Of a stretch of 64,000 bases of DNA, positions 58,691 through 64,000 are shown in pieces. The DNA is from Oncomelania hupensis (lineage: Eukaryota; Mollusca; Gastropoda; Littorinimorpha; Pomatiopsidae). The translations under genes were made by a program, and so were the position numbers. The notes under the pieces were generated by a model. The model did not search any database. It worked only from the letters and a program-made list of their open reading frames with translations, and had not been told where the DNA came from. The DNA is taken from NCBI GenBank assembly GCA_036898135.1, contig CM072525.1:55752367-55816366 (forward strand), read 5' to 3'. Position 1 is the stretch's first letter. Each line of letters begins with the position of its first letter.

Positions 58691-59147
58691 CTGCAACATT
58701 AAATCATCATCCTCATCATCATCATAACACAATGGTGACTTCTTACCAGCAAACATGCAGAATACAACATAATATGAAAGATGTGTAAAGACATTTAAAA
58801 TAAATAAATATAAAACAATTAACAAGCCACAAAACAAAACCAAAACATTTACCAATTAGTGAAATACAAATTAGACTTCAAAGTGTCAATTCATTAAATT
58901 ATTGGATCATTTTTGTACATTATATCTGTTGATTACAAGTTGTTTTAGCTTGAATTTACAACAAAATCCTGTGCTAGGATGCAAGGAGTCCTAACTAATT
59001 GTGGAGTACTGTATTACTGCCTGTGCTACCCTGACTGTAACTCAAAATTGTGGAGTACTCAATTATTGCCAGCTTTAAGGTTAGAGTTGAGGCCCTCAGT
59101 AGGCAGCAGTAGGTAGTAGTACATAGTTTAGAACACCAAGAAAGAAT

Positions 59148-59878
59148 TGGTTAGTTAGCTTACAGGGTCCAGCGGAGTGCAATGAGCCGAATCAGGACCA
59201 CAAAATCAAGACAACTTCATTGAAAGAGAACTTGCCCCTGATCCGCATAAAAGATAATAATAATAATAATAATACCGGATGCTAATACGCGCTTTACTTC
59301 GAATGATTTCAAACTCAAAGCGCGGCGACCTATACCAACATACACGCTCACCGTGCAACAAATAGAATATTACAGACACACAACAAGGACAACAGTATAC
59401 AATGCCATACACGTGGTGTAAAGGCAGGGAGATCGCTGATTAGGAAACTGAAAGTTAAATAGTTTTGTATTTTTTAAAGATTAATTTGACTGCATCCAAT
59501 ATTATTTTGAAGATCTGCAGAAACAACCCTAGTGGTAACACTGAAGGCACTCCACCAGCCGATCACTTTACAATAAAGACATCATATGCAGAAGACGCCG
59601 AGGCCATACTCTAATTTATCGAACCACCGTTTACAAAAACAAAATAGAATATAAACATCATTATAAAATATCAACAAAACAGATACATATAAAATGCCTA
59701 CATTGCCAAATAATAACATCATCGGAAGAGTTTTGAAGCGAAGAAGAAACTAGTATAGTAGATTGATAGAACGGAGTAGGAATGAGAAAGAACAAAGGAG
59801 AAAGCGACAGTGGGAATTTAAAGTTTCCAGAAAGTGGGGATACTATTTATACTGAAACCCCTGGCAACCCCACAGGGG
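59148..59878 (-). mobile_element. Retroposon copy 12 with 13-bp target duplication and nested insertion
   Basis: ACCAAGAAAGAAT at 59135-59147 and 59879-59891. A second element of about 245 bp (59255-59500) sits within it. On the minus strand that element has GCGCGTATTAGCATCCGGTA and ends in (TTA)n, flanked by AAGAT. Confidence 0.88.
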
Positions 59879-60029
59879 ACCAAGAAAGAATAATGGAGTC
59901 ACTAATCAGTGTGAAACTACTACTGCTACTAATGATAATAGTAACAATTATAATCATCACCACCATCTTCATCGTCCTAACACTGTATGCAATAAGCGCC
60001 TTATTCCTAAACCAGGGCTGTGATCTGTA

Positions 60030-60780
60030 AGCAACATACACACTCACATGTTATAGACACTCCTACATACACACTCACATGTTACAGACACTCCTACATA
60101 CACACTCACATGTTATAGACACTCCTACATACACACTCACATGTTACAGACACTCCTACATACACTCACATGTTACAGACACTCCTACATACACACTCAC
60201 ATGTTACAGACACTCCTACATACACACTCACATGTTACAGACACTCCTACATACACACTCACATGTTACAGACACTCCTACATACTCACATGTTACAGAC
60301 ACTCCTACATACACACATGTTACAGACACTCCTACATACACACTCACATGTTACAGACACTCCTACATACACACTCACATGTTACAGACACTCCTACATA
60401 CACATTCACATGTTACAGACACTCCTACATACACATTCACATGTTACAGACACTCCTACATACACACTCACATGTTACAGACACTCCTACATACATATTC
60501 ACATGTTACAGACACTCCTACATACACACTCACATGTTACAGACACTCCTACATACACACTCACATGTTACAGACACTCCTACATACACATTCACATGTT
60601 ACAGACACACCTACATACACATTCACATGTTACAGACACTCCTACATTACAGACACTCCTACATACATATTCACATGTTACAGACACTCCTACATACACA
60701 TTCACATGTTACAGACACTCCTACATTACAGACACTCCTACATACACTACACATGTTACAGACATGTTACAGACAACTCC
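60030..60780. repeat. 31-bp minisatellite, about 25 units
   Basis: The unit is CACATGTTACAGACACTCCT then ACATACACACT, with 27- and 29-bp variants. All three frames are open on the plus strand, so the His/Thr/Tyr ORFs are artefacts. Confidence 0.95.
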
Positions 60781-60874
60781 TACAAACAACACACATACAT
60801 ACTATCACTGAACCATGTGGTGTAAAATCAAGTCTAAGTGACTATCAGAAGCGGAATGGAAAAAGAGTTCTCAC

Positions 60875-61017
60875 CCAGGTGTACCAGCCAGAGCATTTCT
60901 GTCCATGTGAGTGCCAGACGTTGAGTGCCCAGACGTTGAGGTTGTGGACGTGAACTACTGAGTCCAGAGATGTCAGCAATGACTTGAGCTGCTCAAAGTC
61001 CACACCCTGGGGAGCAC
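60875..61017 (-). CDS. SLC30A-like: Zinc transporter exon with a frame-breaking 14-bp duplication
   Basis: After GTGATTTCAG the minus strand reads GAPQGVDFEQLKSLLTSLDS then VVHVHNLNVWALN, the ZnT C-terminal domain ending at the (L/H)xVWAL motif. CTCAACGTCTGGGCA is followed by a near-copy, CTCAACGTCTGGCA. Beyond it the original frame gives VWHSHGQ, not family-like. One frame over gives ALTWTEMLWLVHL, which is family-like, and ends phase 1 at a good donor (GTGAGA at 60874), matching the next exon. So a 14-bp tandem duplication breaks the frame. This could be a real mutation, a pseudogene or an assembly error. Confidence 0.75.
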
Positions 61018-61689
61018 CTGAAATCACAGTCGTGTAACACTTTTATCAAGCAGTCATTCAATCCAAAAATAATGTGTAGCATGATTCCGCATAAAAAAAT
61101 GTGCTGAATGTGCGTATCTAGAACAAAGAAAATGTAGTATTAACCCCTTGACTGCTTATGACGACTTATCTCATCATTTAGCAGTGATGTCCCGAGGCCT
61201 CGGACATCGGTCATGGTCCGATTCGTTTGGAAAATGACCGAATGCAAACACCTGTGTCCCGTCAAATGTCCGATTCTATTGCGAAATTAGCGGTCATTGT
61301 CCGATAGAATTATGACTAGAGCGGTCACTGCAAGAAACATCTGTACAAACTGGAGTGTCAAAGCCGTTAAAACGAGTTTGAAAAGTGGACAAATGCTAGA
61401 CTATTATCACTCTTCAGTACATTCCGTCGAACAACAAAAGGGCATTTTTAAACTGTTTACACAACAGAGTTTTTGTTTTACTTTATTCATATTTATTCTC
61501 AGTCACTGTCTTCTAAAGAAGCACCATTAATCGGTTCGCTTCACAATCTGAATGTCCTATTGCTTTTATGTGGTCAGGACATGATGTCCGATTAGTTTTA
61601 TGATTTAGGACATTTTGTCCTATTGCCCTCTAATCCTAGGAACACCACTGATTTAGCAGTGTGACAGTGTATGCCTGTGATGAGTGAGA
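61018..61689 (-). other. SLC30A intron sequence
   Basis: No exon recognised. GGACATGATGTCCG (61570) and GGTCATGGTCCGA/GGTCATTGTCCGA phrases occur in 61200-61630, possibly part of an unidentified element. Confidence 0.45.
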
Positions 61690-62640
61690 CAAAACGTTTG
61701 TGTACAAAACTAGTGATAAAGGTGGCTGGTCTATAGAGATGGACTGCAGTGTGTGTCAAACACCAGTGATAAAGATGGCTGGTCTATAGAGATGGACTGC
61801 AGTGTGTGTCAAACACCGGTGATAAAGGTGGCTGGTCTATAGAGATGGACTGCAGTGTGTGTAAAACACCGGTGATAAAGGTGGCTGGTCTATAGAGATG
61901 GACTGCAGTGTGTGTAAAACACCAGTGATAAAGGTGGCTGGTCTATAGAGATGGACTGCAGTGTGTGTCAAACACCAGTGATAAAGGTGGCTGGCCTATA
62001 GAGATGGACTGCAGTGAGTGTCAAACACCAGTGATAAAGTGTGGACTGTCGTGTGTGTGTAAAACACCAGTGATAAAGGTGGCTGGCCTATGGAGATGGA
62101 CTGCAGTGAGTGTCAAACACCAGTGATAAAGGTGGCTGGCCTATAGAGATGGACTGCAGTGTGTATAAAACACCAGTGATAAAGGTGGCTGGTCTATAGA
62201 GATGGACTGCAGTGTGTATAAAACACCAGTGATAAAGGTGGATGGTCTATAGAGATGGACTGCAGTGAGTGTAAAACACCAGTGATAAAGGTGGCTGGTC
62301 TATAGAGATGGACTGCAGTGAGTGTAAAACACCAGTGATAAAGGTGGCTGGTCTATAGAGATGGACTGCAGTGAGTGTAAAACACCAGTGATAAAGGTGG
62401 CTGGTCTATAGAGATGGACTGCAGTGAGTGTAAAACACCAGTGATAAAGGTGGCTGGTCTATAGAGAGGACTGCAGTGAGTGTAAAACACCAGTGATAAA
62501 GGTGGCTGGTCTATAGAGATGGACTGCAGTGAGTGTAAAACACCAGTGATAAAGGTGGCTGGTCTATAGAGATGGACTGCAGTGTGTGTAAAACACCAGT
62601 GATAAAGGTGGCTGGTCTATAGAGATGGACTGCAGTGTGT
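61690..62640. repeat. 53-bp minisatellite, about 18 units
   Basis: The unit is GTAAAACACCAGTGATAAAG, GTGGCTGGTCTATAGAGATG and GACTGCAGTGTGT. Variants have CAAACAC and GAGTGT; one unit near 62037 is shortened. Confidence 0.95.
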
Positions 62641-62734
62641 TGATAGCATCTTGGATAAAACCCTTATTAGTTGCTGTCCTCCGTGGAACGAGGGAATGAT
62701 AGGACAAATCTATCTCCGCTTCTCTGCTGCCAAT

Positions 62735-63372
62735 GGTTTGCAGTTGTGGGTGTGTGCCATAGATACAGATGGCCATTTGTGGGTGTGTGCCATAGATACA
62801 GATGGCCAGTTGTGGGTGTGTGCCATAGATACAGATGGCCAGTTGTGGGTGTGTGCCATAGATACAGATGGCCAGTTGTAGGTGTGTGCCATAGATACAG
62901 ATGGCCAGTTGTAGGTGTGTGCCATAGATACAGATGGCCAGTTGTAGGTGTGTGCCATAGATACAGACCAGTTGTAGGTGTGTGCCATAGATACAGATGG
63001 CCAGTTGTAGGTGTGTGCCATAGATACAGATGGCCAGTTGTAGGTGTGTGCCATAGATACAGATGGCCAGTTGTAGGTGTGTGCCATAGATACAGATGGC
63101 CATTTGTGGATGTGTGCCATAGATACAGATGGCCAGTTGTGGGTGTGTGCCATAGATACAGATGGCCATTTGTGGGTGTGTGCCATAGATACAGATGGCC
63201 AGTTGTGGGTGTGTGCCATAGATACAGATGGCCAGTTGTGGGTGTGTGCCATAGATACAGATGGCCAGTTGTGGGTGTGTGCCATAGATACAGATGGCCA
63301 GTTGTGGGTGTGTGCCATAGATACAGATGGCCAGTTGTGGGTGTGTGCCATAGATACAGATGGCCCTTTGAC
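62735..63372. repeat. 33-bp minisatellite, about 19 units
   Basis: The unit is GTGTGCCATAGATACAGATG then GCCAGTTGTGGGT. Because 33 is divisible by three, several frames stay open on both strands, giving 11-residue repeat ORFs (such as VCHRYRWPVVG) that I treat as artefacts. Confidence 0.95.
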
Positions 63373-64000
63373 TGAGTTCTCAGCTGGTCAGTGTATCAGC
63401 TGGCCTTGGTCAAAATGAAATATAACAACTGAGGATAAGTGGGATATAACAGAGAATAATACAAGTACAAGTGTTGTATATATATCGGCATAAAGATTCA
63501 TTCTTCTGAAAGCCATTCCTTTTGTCCGCAAATATAACATTTCACGATCAGTCAGATATAAGTAATTCATGACATTCCACATGGATCCATACTTAATGTC
63601 AATAACAGTGGAGGGGAGGGAGGGGGGGTTGCAAGTATAATCAAGCAAGCTAATCTGCTTGGGGGGGGGGGGGGGAATACATTAGAATCTATCATGACTA
63701 TACATTTCTTCCATATGAAATTGCAAGTGTAATCAACTTAATGTGGTGGAAGATAATGACCAATACTGCAAAACTCATTATTGAATTTACAAGCATAATC
63801 AACCTAATGTACTGAAAGATACCGACCAATACTGCAAAAACTCATTTATGACAGCAAGCTGTGGCCAACATCTATTTATTTGATGGTTATTAATATTGAG
63901 CTCCACAACTACTCCAGGCCACAACTCCAACCACTCAAGATACCCACTTTAAACCTGAAGCCCAGATGACTTGAGTACAATCCTACGTGACTGGGGATAA
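63373..64000 (-). other. End of window, presumed SLC30A intron
   Basis: G-run at 63662-63674; AGATAATGACCAATACTGCA recurs with changes at 63751 and 63810. No earlier ZnT exon was found before the edge. Confidence 0.45.

Larger units (their letters stand above)
58691..60874 (-). other. SLC30A intron (last)
   Basis: Contains a retroposon copy (59148-59878), a 31-bp minisatellite (60030-60780) and unassigned sequence at 58691-59134. Confidence 0.7.

Noticed and set aside
60079..60953. Three overlapping plus-strand ORFs of 213-270 codons
   Set aside because: All three frames are open in the 31-bp minisatellite; composition is His/Thr/Leu repeats with no gene signals.
62564..63375. Long repeat ORFs of 201-234 codons on both strands
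   Set aside because: They are read through a 33-bp minisatellite, whose unit is a multiple of three, so open frames occur without coding constraint.

Overview
The window is eukaryotic, repeat-rich, intron-bearing DNA, most likely from a lophotrochozoan such as a gastropod mollusc. The evidence is split genes with GT-AG introns in matching phases, RTE-like LINEs, a Polinton relic, a Penelope-like GIY-YIG relic, hAT and Tigger-like elements, tRNA-derived SINEs and TTAGGG-like repeats. No bacterial-style gene organisation is present. The taxonomic guess is inference; the gene models below were assembled by hand from splice sites and codon phase.

Genes. (1) At the left edge, 39-272 (+) is the last exon of a death-domain gene. 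A paralogue lies downstream at 12012-20540 (+): five exons with all four internal junctions in phase, giving at least 1013 aa, with ubiquitin-like modules, a Ser/Thr-rich linker and a C-terminal death domain. The two death-domain exons match at 42 of 62 residues, so this is probably a tandem duplicate. (2) 30238-40650 (-) is a five-exon gene of 1443 codons plus stop total 1444. It encodes nine exact 23-residue STPR-type repeats in two blocks, then five C2H2 zinc fingers. (3) 58545-61017 (-) holds the last two exons of an SLC30A (ZnT) zinc transporter. One exon carries a 14-bp tandem duplication that breaks the family's reading frame.

Mobile DNA fills the rest. One unclassified retroposon family (up to about 700 bp) occurs at about a dozen sites. 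It has 11-15 bp target-site duplications, a 3' microsatellite tail, a GC-rich 5' hairpin and a TATAAATA box, and nearly all copies lie on the minus strand. RTE-like LINE copies with (GGATA)n tails lie at 1263-2954, 25945-26885, 29196-29690 and 41697-45597. The last is a nested set (LINE, MITE, hAT) whose target-site duplications all agree. Three CAG...CTG elements (24971-25704, 33469-34604, 38514-39572) share 6-bp target-site duplications and have hAT-like coding remnants. A Polinton relic (integrase and PolB) spans 2955-4580.

Tandem repeats are dense: 12561-13725, 22740-23330, 27500-28075, 34605-35130, 50306-51190, 60030-60780, 61690-62640 and 62735-63370, plus many microsatellites. The 55-bp satellite in intron 1 of the death-domain gene includes the 3' end of the retroposon. 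The strongest candidates for undescribed biology are the Ubl-Death gene pair, the nine-repeat STPR zinc-finger protein and the retroposon family.
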